Positions 44,568-53,866 of a DNA stretch of 64,000 nucleotides are shown piece by piece. Source of the DNA: Cellvibrionaceae bacterium (GTDB lineage Bacteria > Pseudomonadota > Gammaproteobacteria > Pseudomonadales > Cellvibrionaceae); the NCBI GenBank assembly GCA_021151695.1, contig JAGKWU010000014.1:80554-144553 (forward strand). The letters are read 5' to 3'. Under the pieces are notes generated by a model that saw only the letters and a list, made by a program, of their open reading frames with translations, made no database searches and was not told where the DNA came from. Numbering within the stretch: position 1 is the first letter of the stretch; every line of letters starts with the position of its first letter. Both the position numbers and the translations under genes were made by a program.

Positions 44568-44573
44568 TATAAT
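44568..44573 (+). promoter_or_regulatory. Possible -10 element of argH
   Basis: TATAAT sits inside the palindrome GGGC-TATAAT-GCCC, 94 bases before the argH start, in the argH/algZ intergenic region. No good -35 box is seen, so this is tentative. Confidence 0.35.
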
Positions 44574-44666
44574 GCCCGACTTTTATTTTCTCATACCCCA
44601 ACTTGCCCCATTTTGTGGGTTTGTTTGCATCACTTTTTTCGTGCATCACATATAGGAACTTGCCAC

Positions 44667-46064
44667 ATGAGCCAGAACGACCAGCCCATTAAACCCTGGG
44701 GCGGCCGCTTTACCGAAGCGACCGATGCCTTTGTTGAGCGTTTTACCGCCTCCGTGGGCTTCGACTATCGCTTGTACCACCACGATATCAACGGCTCTAT
44801 CGCCCATGCCACCATGCTCGCCAAAGTTGGTGTACTCACCGACGCCGAGCGCGACCAGATCATCACCGGCCTGGAAGAGATACGTGCAGAAATCGTTGCG
44901 GGCAAGTTCAACTGGTCGATCAGTCTCGAAGATGTGCACATGAACATCGAGCATGTGCTCACCCAGCGCATTGGCATTACCGGCAAAAAGCTTCATACCG
45001 GCCGTTCGCGCAACGATCAAGTGGCCACCGATATACGCCTTTATTTGCGCGATGAAATCGACGCAATCGCCAAAGAGCTAACCCGCCTGCAACAGGGCCT
45101 GTTGAGTGTAGCCGAGCGCGAGGCCGACACCATCATGCCGGGCTTTACTCATTTGCAAACTGCGCAGCCGGTGACCTTTGGCCACCATTTGCTGGCCTGG
45201 TTTGAGATGCTGCAGCGCGACTACAGCCGTCTGTTGGATTGCCGCAAGCGCATGAACCAACTGCCATTGGGCGCCGCTGCATTGGCTGGTACTACCTATC
45301 CGATTGATCGTGCCTATACCGCGCAACTGCTGGGCTTTGATGCGCCCACCGAAAACTCGCTGGATTCCGTGAGCGACCGCGATTTTGCGATTGAATTCTC
45401 CAGCTTCGCCTCCGTGCTGATGATGCACTTGTCGCGCTTCAGTGAAGAGCTGGTGCTCTGGACCTCATCACAATTCAGCTTTATCGATTTGCCGGATCGT
45501 TTCTGCACCGGCTCATCCATCATGCCGCAAAAGAAAAATCCCGACGTGCCTGAGCTGGTACGCGGTAAAAGCGGCCGCGTCTATGGCCATCTGATGGCGT
45601 TGTTGACCCTGATGAAATCCCAGCCATTGGCGTACAACAAAGACAACCAGGAAGACAAAGAGCCGTTGTTCGATGCGATTGATACCGTCAAAGATTGCCT
45701 GCGCGCCTTCGCCGATATGGTACCGGCGATTCTGCCGCGCAAAGAAAAAATGTATGAAGCCGCCAAGCGTGGTTTCTCTACAGCAACTGACTTAGCGGAT
45801 TACCTCGTGCGTCGCGGCGTACCTTTCCGCGATGCCCATGAAATCGTGGGTAAATCTGTAGGCTATGGCGTGCAGACTGGCAAAGACTTGTCTGAAATGT
45901 CGCTCGCTGAACTGCAACAATTCTCCAGCGTAATTCAGGATGATGTGTTCGCGGTGTTGACGCTGGAAGGTTCAGTCGCGGCGCGCAACCACATTGGTGG
46001 TACTGCACCTGCGCAGGTGAAAGCGGCGGTTGAGCGTGCTAAAGAGAAGTTGGCCGTTCGTTAA
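44667..46064 (+). CDS. argH: Argininosuccinate lyase
   Basis: Last step of arginine biosynthesis: cleavage of argininosuccinate to arginine and fumarate, in the cytoplasm. The 465-residue protein carries the fumarase/aspartase superfamily signature GSSIMPQKKNPD, with the catalytic Ser, and the N-terminal WGGRFTEATDAFVERF typical of ArgH. The ATG at 44667 gives the normal N-terminus; an in-frame GTG at 44613 is not needed. Divergent from algZ-algR, a conserved arrangement in pseudomonads and relatives. Followed by a terminator. Confidence 0.97.
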   Translation: MSQNDQPIKPWGGRFTEATDAFVERFTASVGFDYRLYHHDINGSIAHATMLAKVGVLTDAERDQIITGLEEIRAEIVAGKFNWSISLEDVHMNIEHVLTQRIGITGKKLHTGRSRNDQVATDIRLYLRDEIDAIAKELTRLQQGLLSVAEREADTIMPGFTHLQTAQPVTFGHHLLAWFEMLQRDYSRLLDCRKRMNQLPLGAAALAGTTYPIDRAYTAQLLGFDAPTENSLDSVSDRDFAIEFSSFASVLMMHLSRFSEELVLWTSSQFSFIDLPDRFCTGSSIMPQKKNPDVPELVRGKSGRVYGHLMALLTLMKSQPLAYNKDNQEDKEPLFDAIDTVKDCLRAFADMVPAILPRKEKMYEAAKRGFSTATDLADYLVRRGVPFRDAHEIVGKSVGYGVQTGKDLSEMSLAELQQFSSVIQDDVFAVLTLEGSVAARNHIGGTAPAQVKAAVERAKEKLAVR

Positions 46065-46082
46065 TCTACAGTTGAAATTCAA

Positions 46083-46118
46083 AAAAAGCCGCGCACTGGT
46101 AACAGGCGCGGTTTTTTT
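46083..46118 (+). terminator. Terminator after argH
   Basis: CCGCGC / GCGCGG stem flanked by A and T runs, 19 bases after the argH stop; its symmetry lets it also serve the convergent esterase gene that ends at 46126. Confidence 0.85.
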
Positions 46119-46125
46119 GTAGCGG

Positions 46126-46953
46126 CTATTTTTGCCCCATAAACGCTGCAATAATTTTTTGCGTCTCGTCTTCCGGCTGCGCAATCCGCTCATAAATCGA
46201 ATTGTGGTCGCGATCTTTGATGATGTGAAAGCTGGCTTTGTCTGTTTTAGCGAGCTGGGTAAATTGCGCGAATAACAATTGGTTTTCTTCCAGGCGCGCC
46301 GGCCAATCGTGATCGCCGATTAATAGCAGTAAACGTGGGATGTCGGCGCGCACATAGTAGGAAGGGGCTGCATCGTCGACTATCACAGGCAAATCATTTA
46401 AGCCGCGTTCTTTGCGCACGGTAAAGTGCGTAGTCATTTGTCCGCTCAGCGAAATAAAACCCGCGATGCTTTTGGGGTCAATCGCATTGTCGTGCAGGTA
46501 GTGTTCGTCCATCGCCAGCATAGTTGCTAACCAAGCGCCGGCGGAGTGGCCGCCAACGTAAATTTTACTCGGATCTACGCGCAATTTAACGGCGTTATTT
46601 TTTACCCAGGCTACAGCGAGTGCTGCGTCTTGAAGGTATGCGGGAAATTTTGCGGCGGGCGCCAGCTGGTAATTCACGGTAATGACATTAATACCTTTGC
46701 TGCGCCAGAAATCCGCAATGTTTATATCGGTCGCGCCATCTTTGCTGCCGGAAGTAAGTCCGCCGCCGTGAAACCAGACAAGCGCTGCGCCCGGCAATTT
46801 TTGTTGGGCAGTGAGATAAAGATCGAGCTTGTGCGGATTGTTTGGGGTGTTTGCACCGCTGTAAACAATATCTTTGGTAAACGCATTGGATTTGAAGTTT
46901 TCCGCAAATAGCGGTGAGCAAAAAAATACGAGTAGCAGCAAGGTAAAACGCAT
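46126..46953 (-). CDS. Exported alpha/beta-hydrolase (esterase)
   Basis: A 275-residue protein of the hormone-sensitive-lipase / BD-FAE-like carboxylesterase group. A signal peptide (cleavage near LFAEN) suggests periplasmic or secreted location. The oxyanion motif is HGGGL and the nucleophile elbow is GHSAG; the catalytic Asp and His are probably in LIGDHDWPA and KDRDHNSI. The ATG at 46953 was chosen because it puts the signal peptide at the N-terminus; an upstream in-frame start at 47028 would bury it. A role in removing ester groups from plant polysaccharides would fit the surroundings but is inference. Confidence 0.88.
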   Translation of the reverse strand: MRFTLLLLVFFCSPLFAENFKSNAFTKDIVYSGANTPNNPHKLDLYLTAQQKLPGAALVWFHGGGLTSGSKDGATDINIADFWRSKGINVITVNYQLAPAAKFPAYLQDAALAVAWVKNNAVKLRVDPSKIYVGGHSAGAWLATMLAMDEHYLHDNAIDPKSIAGFISLSGQMTTHFTVRKERGLNDLPVIVDDAAPSYYVRADIPRLLLLIGDHDWPARLEENQLLFAQFTQLAKTDKASFHIIKDRDHNSIYERIAQPEDETQKIIAAFMGQK

Positions 46954-47169
46954 AGTGTTTTCGCTGTCGGTTGAGTTGGTTTGTTGTGTATGTTGGAAGG
47001 CAACTCTATCACGGAAATAAAAATCCACGTCTTCCGCGCGAAAGGGTAACTCTTTATTTGCAAAAATTTACCTAAGGGAGTTTTTTTTGCAGGGCGCGTG
47101 CTTCGCCGCGTATGAATACAGGGTGGTTGGCGGTCTTGTCAGGAGACCGGCCGAATTTATAAGAATGTG

Positions 47170-47997
47170 TTATTGCTGTAGTGCAGCGAATAAATCTTTT
47201 TTCGCTTGATTAAATGGACCCACAAAATCTGTTTGGTGAACATGGTTGCGCCAGGGATTGATTTTGTAGCGGGCATTGATCACCGATTTGCGATTGATTT
47301 TTTGATCCGACAGTTCCACTGTGTAATTGTATTTTTTACGCTCCAGTAGTAGGCCGGAGCTGCTGCTCACTACCACAAACTGTTTTTTTTGAAGCTTCTT
47401 TTTAATCTGACTTAACGACAGCGATGTGGTTAAGGTGTCGGTTACGGTGATGGGGTTGGCATTGAGTTTGGAAAGTACAACGGTTTCGTTCTCCTCCATT
47501 TGCTTGGGGGTTTGGCTGGCTTTTAAGGACGAGGTTTCAGGTAAATCCACTTGATAGAGGCCCTCAGTGGCAAAGTACTCGCAATCCAGCCGGGATTGGA
47601 TGTGCTGACAGCTGGCGTTGAGGGTGTATTCAAGATAGGTATCGTAATTGTGATCCGGGCTTTTGGCTTTGATACCGCTTCGCAACCTGTATAGGGAATT
47701 GCCTCCCGGCATTTTTTCCACTTGCAGGTACTGACGTACTTTTCGGTCTTCACTGTCGATTTCGTTGGTGTAGGTGAGTGCCTGGTCTTGTTGCTGCTGT
47801 AAATCCAACCTATTGTTCCAGGGCGCGCTTAGCGTAAATCTAACCCCCTTTACATCCAGCGGCAGAGTGGTTGAGGTGTACCGGGGTGGAGACTCTTGGA
47901 CGGAATTCGGTTTGTGGTTATGACATCCGCTCAGCACTGATCCTGTAATCAGTATGCACACCACATTTCTATGCCTTGTCAGGCGTTTAAGTGACAT
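47170..47997 (-). CDS. Lipoprotein of unknown function
   Basis: A 275-residue lipoprotein. The ATG at 47997 has AAGGAG at ideal spacing and gives MSLKRLTRHRN followed by a hydrophobic stretch and the lipobox LSGC; an in-frame start at 48060 is not supported. The mature protein is polar and probably beta-rich, with two cysteines about ten residues apart (CQHIQSRLDC) and no known domain. It is divergent from the GH43 gene at 48164, with a shared 166-base promoter region. No function can be assigned. Confidence 0.72.
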   Translation of the reverse strand: MSLKRLTRHRNVVCILITGSVLSGCHNHKPNSVQESPPRYTSTTLPLDVKGVRFTLSAPWNNRLDLQQQQDQALTYTNEIDSEDRKVRQYLQVEKMPGGNSLYRLRSGIKAKSPDHNYDTYLEYTLNASCQHIQSRLDCEYFATEGLYQVDLPETSSLKASQTPKQMEENETVVLSKLNANPITVTDTLTTSLSLSQIKKKLQKKQFVVVSSSSGLLLERKKYNYTVELSDQKINRKSVINARYKINPWRNHVHQTDFVGPFNQAKKDLFAALQQ

Positions 47998-48105
47998 AAC
48001 AGCTCCTTTCTGTAATGGGTATTGATACCAGGTATTCCGGGATAATCCCGCCCGCATCATATAGTTGTCTGCTAGCTGTTTTAGCGGTTAATTCCTGTTT
48101 TTTCG

Positions 48106-48133
48106 TTGACACTGATTTCTTTCTGGCTATATT
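48106..48133 (+). promoter_or_regulatory. Sigma-70 promoter of first GH43 gene
   Basis: TTGACA at 48106-48111, a 16-base spacer and TATATT at 48128-48133. The -10 box overlaps the palindrome at 48130, as expected for repression. Confidence 0.7.
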
Positions 48134-48144
48134 GTATTACAATA
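48130..48144. promoter_or_regulatory. Perfect 7-1-7 palindrome, candidate arabinose operator
   Basis: TATTGTA-T-TACAATA has exact complementary arms around one base. It covers the -10 region of the GH43 promoter. A related half-matching site lies at the araB promoter (49315). The regulator, perhaps a GntR-type AraR, is not encoded in the window. Confidence 0.65.
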
Positions 48145-48163
48145 TTATTAAGAGGAATCCATA

Positions 48164-49111
48164 ATGAAAAAGCTAGCCCTCGCATCCCTTATTGCAGTCG
48201 GCCTTGCCAGCATAAACGCCCAGGCTACCAATCCCATTATCACCGACGTACGCACTGCCGACCCGGCAGCACTGGTGGTGAAAGATAAGGTGTACCTCTA
48301 CACCGGCCATGATGAAGCCAAAGACAATACCAAGTTCTACGAAATGCACGATTGGCTGGTGTTCTCCTCCAGTGATATGGTCAATTGGGAGGCCCATGGC
48401 CCGCGCATGTCGGTGAAGGATTTTAAATGGGCCAAGGGTGATGCCTGGGCCAGCCAGATTATTGAGCGCAAGGGCAAGTATTACTGGTATGTAGCTGTGC
48501 GCCACGACGACACCAAACCCGGTTTTGCCATAGGTGTGGCGGTGGGCGATTCGCCCCTCGGTCCTTTCAAGGATGCGCTGGGTAAGGCGCTGATCACTAA
48601 CGACATGACCACCGATACACCCAACGACTGGGATGATATCGACCCCTCGGTATTTATCGATGACGACGGCCAGGCTTATCTCTTCTGGGGTAACACCAAA
48701 CCGCGCTACGCCAAGCTGAAAAAGAACATGACCGAGCTGGATGGTCCAATCCAGCCAATCAGCCTGCCCAACTTTACCGAGGCGCTCTGGATTCATAAAC
48801 ATGGCGACTGGTACTACCTGTCCTATGCAACCGGCTTCCCCGAAAAACTCGCCTATGCCATGAGCAAAAGCGTGAATGGTCCCTGGGAGTACAAAGGCCT
48901 GCTCAACGAGCTGGCGGGCAATTCCAATACCAATCACCAGGCAATTATCGACTTTAAAGGCCGCAGCTACTTCATCTATCACAATGGTGGTTCGGTACCT
49001 GATGGTGGCAGTTTCCGCCGCTCTGTCTGCGTGGACGATCTCTTCTACAACCCTGATGGCACCATTAAACGTATTGTCATGACAACTGAGGGGGCGACGC
49101 CTGCAAAATAA
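48164..49111 (+). CDS. Exported GH43 arabinan/arabinoside hydrolase
   Basis: A 315-residue five-bladed beta-propeller glycosidase with a signal peptide ending at NAQA. Expected catalytic residues are the base Asp33 (TADPAALV), the pKa-modulating Asp in DIDPSVFIDDDG and the acid Glu in FTEALWIHK. Family GH43 acts on alpha-L-arabinofuranosides or beta-xylosides; the adjacent ara genes favour arabinan or arabinoxylan side chains. It has AGGAATCC before the ATG. It opens the arabinose locus, with its own promoter, operator and terminator. Confidence 0.9.
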   Translation: MKKLALASLIAVGLASINAQATNPIITDVRTADPAALVVKDKVYLYTGHDEAKDNTKFYEMHDWLVFSSSDMVNWEAHGPRMSVKDFKWAKGDAWASQIIERKGKYYWYVAVRHDDTKPGFAIGVAVGDSPLGPFKDALGKALITNDMTTDTPNDWDDIDPSVFIDDDGQAYLFWGNTKPRYAKLKKNMTELDGPIQPISLPNFTEALWIHKHGDWYYLSYATGFPEKLAYAMSKSVNGPWEYKGLLNELAGNSNTNHQAIIDFKGRSYFIYHNGGSVPDGGSFRRSVCVDDLFYNPDGTIKRIVMTTEGATPAK

Positions 49112-49161
49112 GCAGTGCCTTTACGCTTCTTTGCAAAAGGTCAGATAAATAGCTCCGATTA

Positions 49162-49196
49162 GGCCGATAGTTTTAAAAACTCTCGGCCTTTTTTAT
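49162..49196 (+). terminator. Terminator after first GH43 gene
   Basis: GGCCGA / TCGGCC stem continued by AGTT / AACT and a T run, 50 bases after the stop codon. Confidence 0.85.
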
Positions 49197-49287
49197 GGGT
49201 GCGAATTTGTGCATGGGTGAGGTTAAAGTGCCCGTTAATTCTGGCTTTGCAAGCTGCCGCATAACGCAAAAAAAGTCGCTGGCGAGA

Positions 49288-49316
49288 TTGACATTCAGGG
49301 CTTTTGGTGAATAATA
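49288..49316 (+). promoter_or_regulatory. Sigma-70 promoter of araB
   Basis: TTGACA at 49288-49293, a 17-base spacer and ATAATA at 49311-49316, about 55 bases upstream of the araB start. The candidate operator at 49315 overlaps its 3' end. Confidence 0.65.
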
Positions 49317-49329
49317 TTATCATACAATA
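49315..49329. promoter_or_regulatory. Second candidate arabinose operator
   Basis: TATTATC-A-TACAATA has a right arm identical to that of the perfect palindrome at 48130; its left arm keeps the first four bases of TATTGTA. It lies at the araB transcription start. Confidence 0.55.
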
Positions 49330-49370
49330 TAAAAATCCTACGGGATGACCAAAAACTCTCTGGTGAACTT

Positions 49371-51041
49371 ATGACCTCTTATGCTTTGGGCCTTGATTAC
49401 GGCAGCGATTCTGTCCGCGCCCTGTTGGTGGATGCCCTTACCGGCGCCGAAGTAGCAAGCAATGTGGTGTATTACCCGCGCTGGAAAAAGGGCCTGTTTT
49501 GTGTGCCTGCGAAAGACCAATTTCGCCAACATCCTCTGGATTACCTGGAGAGCCTGGAGCAGGTAGTGCAAGGCCTGTGGGCGAACGCACCTGCTGGCGC
49601 TGCAGCCAAAGTCGTGGGCATTGCCTTTGATACCACCGGCTCAACGCCTGTTGCTGTCGATAGTGAAGGTGTTGCCCTGGCGCTCAAACCTGAGTTCGCC
49701 GAAAACCCCAATGCCATGTTCGTGCTGTGGAAAGACCATACCGCGATCAAAGAGGCGCAAGAGATCACCGCTGCTGCTAATGCAGCCACTGAGAACTACC
49801 TGAAATACGAAGGCGGTATCTACTCGTCTGAATGGTTCTGGGCCAAAGCCCTGCACGTACTGCGTGAAGATGCCTCTGTTGCCGCTGCTGCGCACACCTG
49901 GGTTGAGCACTGTGATTGGATGTCCGCTGTTATCACCGGCACCACCCACCCAAGCAAACTGCGGATGGGCCGTTGCGCCACCGGCCACAAGTTGATGTGG
50001 CATGCGAGCTGGGGCGGTTACCCGCCGAACGATTTTTTTGCCGGTATTGATCCACTGCTCGACGGCCTGCGCGACAAGCTGCCCGCTGAGACCTTCACCT
50101 CCGATCAAACCTGCGGCCTGTTAACGCAAGAGTGGGCGAGCCTGCTCGGCTTGCCGGTAAACACACCGGTTGCGTTTAGCGCATTTGATTGCCACATGGG
50201 CGCCGTTGCCGCCAATGTGAAGCCAGGTGTGTTGACCAAGATTATGGGCACCTCCACTTGCGACATTACCGTTGCGACTTATGAAGAAGTGGGTAACAAA
50301 TCTATTCGCGGTATTTGCGGCCAAGTTGACGGTTCAGTAACGCCCGGCTACGTAGGCCTGGAAGCCGGTCAATCCGCTTTCGGTGATCTCTACGCTTGGT
50401 TTAAAAATCTGGTGAACTGGCCAGTAACCAATTTGTTGGCTTCATCGTCACTGTTGGATGAAGACACCAAACAAAAACTCGCGCAAGAAATTGAAGACAA
50501 AACCATCGTTGCCCTGAGCAAGGCGGCCAGCCAGCTCGCCATCGGCGAAGCGGGAATCACTGCGCTGGATTGGGTGAATGGTCGTCGTACACCAGACGCA
50601 GATCAAACAGTTGCCATGGCAATTGCCGGTTTGAAAATGGGCAGCAATGCGCCGCAAATTTTCCGCGGCCTGGTTGAAGCTACTGCATTCGGTGCTCGCG
50701 CGATTATCGAGCGTTTTAAAGAAGAAGGTGTTGCGGTTAATTCGGTAGTGGCGATTGGCGGTATTTCCAAAAAATCTGACTTCGTAATGCAAACCTGCGC
50801 TGACGTATGGAACTGCCCAATCGAAGTTCTCGAAAGCGAGCAAAGCTGCGCACTGGGTGCTGCAATTTTTGCCGCGGTTGTTGGCGAGGTTTACCCAACT
50901 GTAGAGGCTGCGCAAAAAGTGATGGCTTCTACCGTTTGCAAAACCTACACACCTAATGCTGAAGCCGCTGCTGCTTACGAAGGCTTGTATCAAAAATATG
51001 TAACCCTCGGCAATTTTGTTAATGCGGGTGCACTTAAATGA
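49371..51041 (+). CDS. araB: Ribulokinase
   Basis: ATP-dependent phosphorylation of L-ribulose to L-ribulose 5-phosphate. The 556-residue protein starts with the FGGY-kinase phosphate motif LGLDYGSDSVRALLVD, has the sugar-pocket region around FDCHMGAVAANVKPG and MGTSTCD, and the C-terminal VVAIGGISKKSDFVMQ. It is first of a unit with araD, whose ATG overlaps the araB TGA (ATGA). It lies downstream of a promoter with a candidate operator shared with the GH43 gene. Confidence 0.96.
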   Translation: MTSYALGLDYGSDSVRALLVDALTGAEVASNVVYYPRWKKGLFCVPAKDQFRQHPLDYLESLEQVVQGLWANAPAGAAAKVVGIAFDTTGSTPVAVDSEGVALALKPEFAENPNAMFVLWKDHTAIKEAQEITAAANAATENYLKYEGGIYSSEWFWAKALHVLREDASVAAAAHTWVEHCDWMSAVITGTTHPSKLRMGRCATGHKLMWHASWGGYPPNDFFAGIDPLLDGLRDKLPAETFTSDQTCGLLTQEWASLLGLPVNTPVAFSAFDCHMGAVAANVKPGVLTKIMGTSTCDITVATYEEVGNKSIRGICGQVDGSVTPGYVGLEAGQSAFGDLYAWFKNLVNWPVTNLLASSSLLDEDTKQKLAQEIEDKTIVALSKAASQLAIGEAGITALDWVNGRRTPDADQTVAMAIAGLKMGSNAPQIFRGLVEATAFGARAIIERFKEEGVAVNSVVAIGGISKKSDFVMQTCADVWNCPIEVLESEQSCALGAAIFAAVVGEVYPTVEAAQKVMASTVCKTYTPNAEAAAAYEGLYQKYVTLGNFVNAGALK

Positions 51042-51730
51042 GCTACCTCGAATTAAAACGCGAAGTTTACGAAGCCAATATGGAATTGCAGCGTCGCAAC
51101 CTGGTGGTTTACACCTGGGGCAATGTATCGCAAATCGATCGCGCCAAAGGCGTGATCGCCATTAAACCGAGCGGCGTGGCTTATGAAGTCATGAAGCCGG
51201 ATGACATAGTGATTGTGGATCTGGACAACAATATTGTTGAAGGCAGCATGCGTCCGTCTTCTGATACCAAAACCCACACACACTTGTATCGCCATTTCGA
51301 CAGCATCGGCGGCGTGACTCACACTCACTCCACCTATGCCACTGCCTGGGCGCAAACCCAGCAGGCGATTCCCTGCTACGGCACTACCCATGCAGATTAC
51401 GCCTACGGTGAAATCCCTTGCACCGCGGTGATGACCGACGAGCAAATCGAGCGCGATTACGAAGAGGAAACCGGTGTGCAAATTACCGATTGCTTTAAAG
51501 AGCGCAGCCCAAAAGAAGTGCCCATGGTAATCGTCGCCGGCCACGCGCCATTTACCTGGGGCAAGAACGGCGCCGATGCGGTTTATCACGCAGTGATTCT
51601 GGAAGAGATAGCTCGCATGGCCTACCTCACCAAAACATTGCAACAAACAACTCTGCCATTGAAGCAAGGTATTGTGGATAAACATTATCTGCGCAAGCAC
51701 GGTAAGAATGCTTACTACGGGCAGAAATAA
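51038..51730 (+). CDS. araD: L-ribulose-5-phosphate 4-epimerase
   Basis: Converts L-ribulose 5-phosphate to D-xylulose 5-phosphate, linking arabinose to the pentose phosphate pathway. The 230-residue class II aldolase-type protein shows zinc ligands in HTHSTYATAWAQ and later in AGHAPFTWG, plus the NVSQID and KPSG blocks seen in AraD. Overlaps araB by four bases, so the two are translationally coupled. Confidence 0.97.
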   Translation: MSYLELKREVYEANMELQRRNLVVYTWGNVSQIDRAKGVIAIKPSGVAYEVMKPDDIVIVDLDNNIVEGSMRPSSDTKTHTHLYRHFDSIGGVTHTHSTYATAWAQTQQAIPCYGTTHADYAYGEIPCTAVMTDEQIERDYEEETGVQITDCFKERSPKEVPMVIVAGHAPFTWGKNGADAVYHAVILEEIARMAYLTKTLQQTTLPLKQGIVDKHYLRKHGKNAYYGQK

Positions 51731-51762
51731 GTGGTGAGTTGCTAGTGAGCATTGAATTAAGT

Positions 51763-51846
51763 GGGGAGTCGTCATCCTCGCGCAGCGGGGATCCATAAGA
51801 TGTAAAGCAAGAACTGGATCCCCGCTGCGCGAGGATGACGATTCCC
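51763..51846. repeat. Long inverted repeat between araD and araA
   Basis: Left arm 51763-51794 and right arm 51816-51846 are near-perfect reverse complements around a 21-base centre. Outer ends read GGGGAGTCGTCATCCTCG and its complement. It belongs to the same family as copies at 53541, 56047 and 60067 and could end or stabilise the araBD transcript. Confidence 0.88.
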
Positions 51847-51926
51847 AAATGAATATCGCGTACGGCTTTGCCGGCACGCAAAAAAAATACTGAAATTGTA
51901 ATTAAAAGTTTTCTGAGGAAATCTAC

Positions 51927-53429
51927 ATGAAAATCTACGGCGACAAAGAAGTTTGGTTGGTCACAGGTTCACAGCATTTGTACGGCCCCGGTGTATTGAA
52001 ACAAGTTGCCGAGAACAGCCAGAAAATCGCGGCTGGTCTAACTGAATCCAGCAACATTTCTATCAAGATTGTTGCGCAAGACACTGTTAAGTCACCCGGT
52101 GAAATTCTGGCGGTATGCCAGGCTGCAAACAGCAATCCAAATTGCGTAGGTTTGATCCTGTGGATGCACACTTTCTCTCCCGCCAAAATGTGGATCTCTG
52201 GTCTGCGCGCGCTGAGCAAGCCCTACATGCACCTGCACACCCAGTTCAATGCTGAATTGCCGTTTGCAGAAATCAACATGAACTTTATGAACCTCAACCA
52301 AAGTGCGCACGGCGACCGCGAGTTCGGTCATGTGAGCACCCGTTTGCGTCAAGAGCGCAAAGTGGTTGTTGGTCACTGGGCAACTGAATCTGTACAAAAG
52401 CAAATCGACAGCTGGTGCCGTGTGGCCATGGGTTGGTATGCAAGCCAAAACCTGAAAGTAGCGCGCTTTGGCGACAACATGCGTCAAGTGGCGGTTACTG
52501 ATGGCGATAAAGTATCTGCACAAATCACCTTCGGTTACGAAGTTCACGCTTACGGTTTGGGCGATCTGCAAAAAGTTGTGGATGCTGTGACTGACGAGCA
52601 AGTTGCTGCACAAATTGAAATCTACAAAAAAGAATACGAAGTAAATCCAGCAATTTTTGATGACGCTCATCAATTCCAGATGCTGAAAAACGAAGCGCGT
52701 CTTGAGTTGGGTATGTTGAAATTTTTGACTGACGGCGAGTTCGGCGCTTTCACCAACTGCTTCGAAAACCTGACCGGTTTGACCAACCTGCCAGGTCTGG
52801 CAACCCAGCGTTTGATGGCTGCTGGCTTCGGCTACGGTGGCGAAGGCGATTGGAAAACCGCCGCTATGGTGCACATCTGTAAAGTAATCTCCAAAGGCCG
52901 TGAAGGTGGTTCATCCTTTATGGAAGACTACACCTACCACTTCGGTGGTGTTGATCAGGTATTGGGTGCACACATGCTGGAAGTTTGCCCAACTATCGCT
53001 GCTGCAAAACCAAAATTGGAAGTGCACTTGCACACTATCGGTTGCCGCAACGATATCGCACGTTTGATTTTTACCGGCAAAGCGGGCCCAGCCCTGTGCA
53101 TCTCTCTGGTGGATATAGGCACTCGTTTCCGCGTGATCATCAACGAAGTTGATACCGTAACTCCAGCGCAAGAATTGCCCAAGTTGCCAGTGGCCAAAGC
53201 CCTGTGGGAACCACGCCCCAACCTGGAAATTTCTGCCGCTGCCTGGATTCAAGCCGGTGGTGCTCACCACAGTGCTTACACCCAGGGTGTGACTGCTGAC
53301 GAAATCGTTGACTACGCTGAAATCGCTGGCATCGAAGCTGTTGTTATCGGCGAAGACACCACCGTGCGCGCATTCAAAACCGAACTGCGCCACAACGCGG
53401 CTTACTACCACCTTAAAGACGGCGTGTAA
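51927..53429 (+). CDS. araA: L-arabinose isomerase
   Basis: Interconverts L-arabinose and L-ribulose in the cytoplasm; manganese dependent. The 500-residue length is canonical. Signatures include VWLVTGSQHLYGPGVL at the N-terminus, the ELPFAEINMNFMNLNQSAHGD block and the metal-site region with FMEDYTYHF. Separated from araD by an inverted repeat, so it may be transcribed with araBD at lower level or from a separate promoter; no operator like those upstream was seen before it. Confidence 0.98.
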   Translation: MKIYGDKEVWLVTGSQHLYGPGVLKQVAENSQKIAAGLTESSNISIKIVAQDTVKSPGEILAVCQAANSNPNCVGLILWMHTFSPAKMWISGLRALSKPYMHLHTQFNAELPFAEINMNFMNLNQSAHGDREFGHVSTRLRQERKVVVGHWATESVQKQIDSWCRVAMGWYASQNLKVARFGDNMRQVAVTDGDKVSAQITFGYEVHAYGLGDLQKVVDAVTDEQVAAQIEIYKKEYEVNPAIFDDAHQFQMLKNEARLELGMLKFLTDGEFGAFTNCFENLTGLTNLPGLATQRLMAAGFGYGGEGDWKTAAMVHICKVISKGREGGSSFMEDYTYHFGGVDQVLGAHMLEVCPTIAAAKPKLEVHLHTIGCRNDIARLIFTGKAGPALCISLVDIGTRFRVIINEVDTVTPAQELPKLPVAKALWEPRPNLEISAAAWIQAGGAHHSAYTQGVTADEIVDYAEIAGIEAVVIGEDTTVRAFKTELRHNAAYYHLKDGV

Positions 53430-53475
53430 GCATTTGAAAGGTGATGTTTACGTTTTACTGATGTAAGAGTGTAGG

Positions 53476-53502
53476 GCGGGTTAACCGTAAGGCGTAACCC
53501 GC
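53476..53502. repeat. Short REP-like hairpin, GCGGGTTA family
   Basis: GCGGGTTA at 53476-53483 pairs with TAACCCGC at 53495-53502 around an 11-base loop. Similar hairpins occur at 59951 and 60032. It lies 47 bases after the araA stop. Confidence 0.75.
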
Positions 53503-53540
53503 GTAAGAAATGTATGAAGTAACGATGATCTTTATTAAAT

Positions 53541-53702
53541 AGGGAATCTTCATCCTCGCGTAGCGGGGATCCAGTTCTTAAAAATGCAAGTCGGTTAGAA
53601 GATGTAGGTAAGTAGGGAGTCATCCTCGAAGCAAAGCCGTAGTAGGACGCCAGTTAGCGGTATGAAGAACTGGATCCCCGCTACGCGAGGATGACGACTC
53701 CC
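53541..53702. repeat. Long inverted repeat with internal insert, MITE-like
   Basis: Left arm 53541-53579 and right arm 53665-53702 are near reverse complements (right end CGAGGATGACGACTCCC). Inside, a partial third arm starts at 53613 (AGTAGGGAGTCATCCTCGAA), as if one copy were nested in or recombined with another. No open reading frame for a transposase is present. Confidence 0.82.
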
Positions 53703-53866
53703 AATGTAACAAGTTTTACCAGGGGCAGAGAGTCCGTAGTTTGTGATTCGAAACTCGATAGAAACAATCCGACCTAGCCGGTCACGTAAAGAACCGTGTT
53801 TTTATTTCAAAGTTGCCACGCTTCTATGCTCTAATTTGCTTTTCCGTAAGCAGAGCGAGACGCCGT

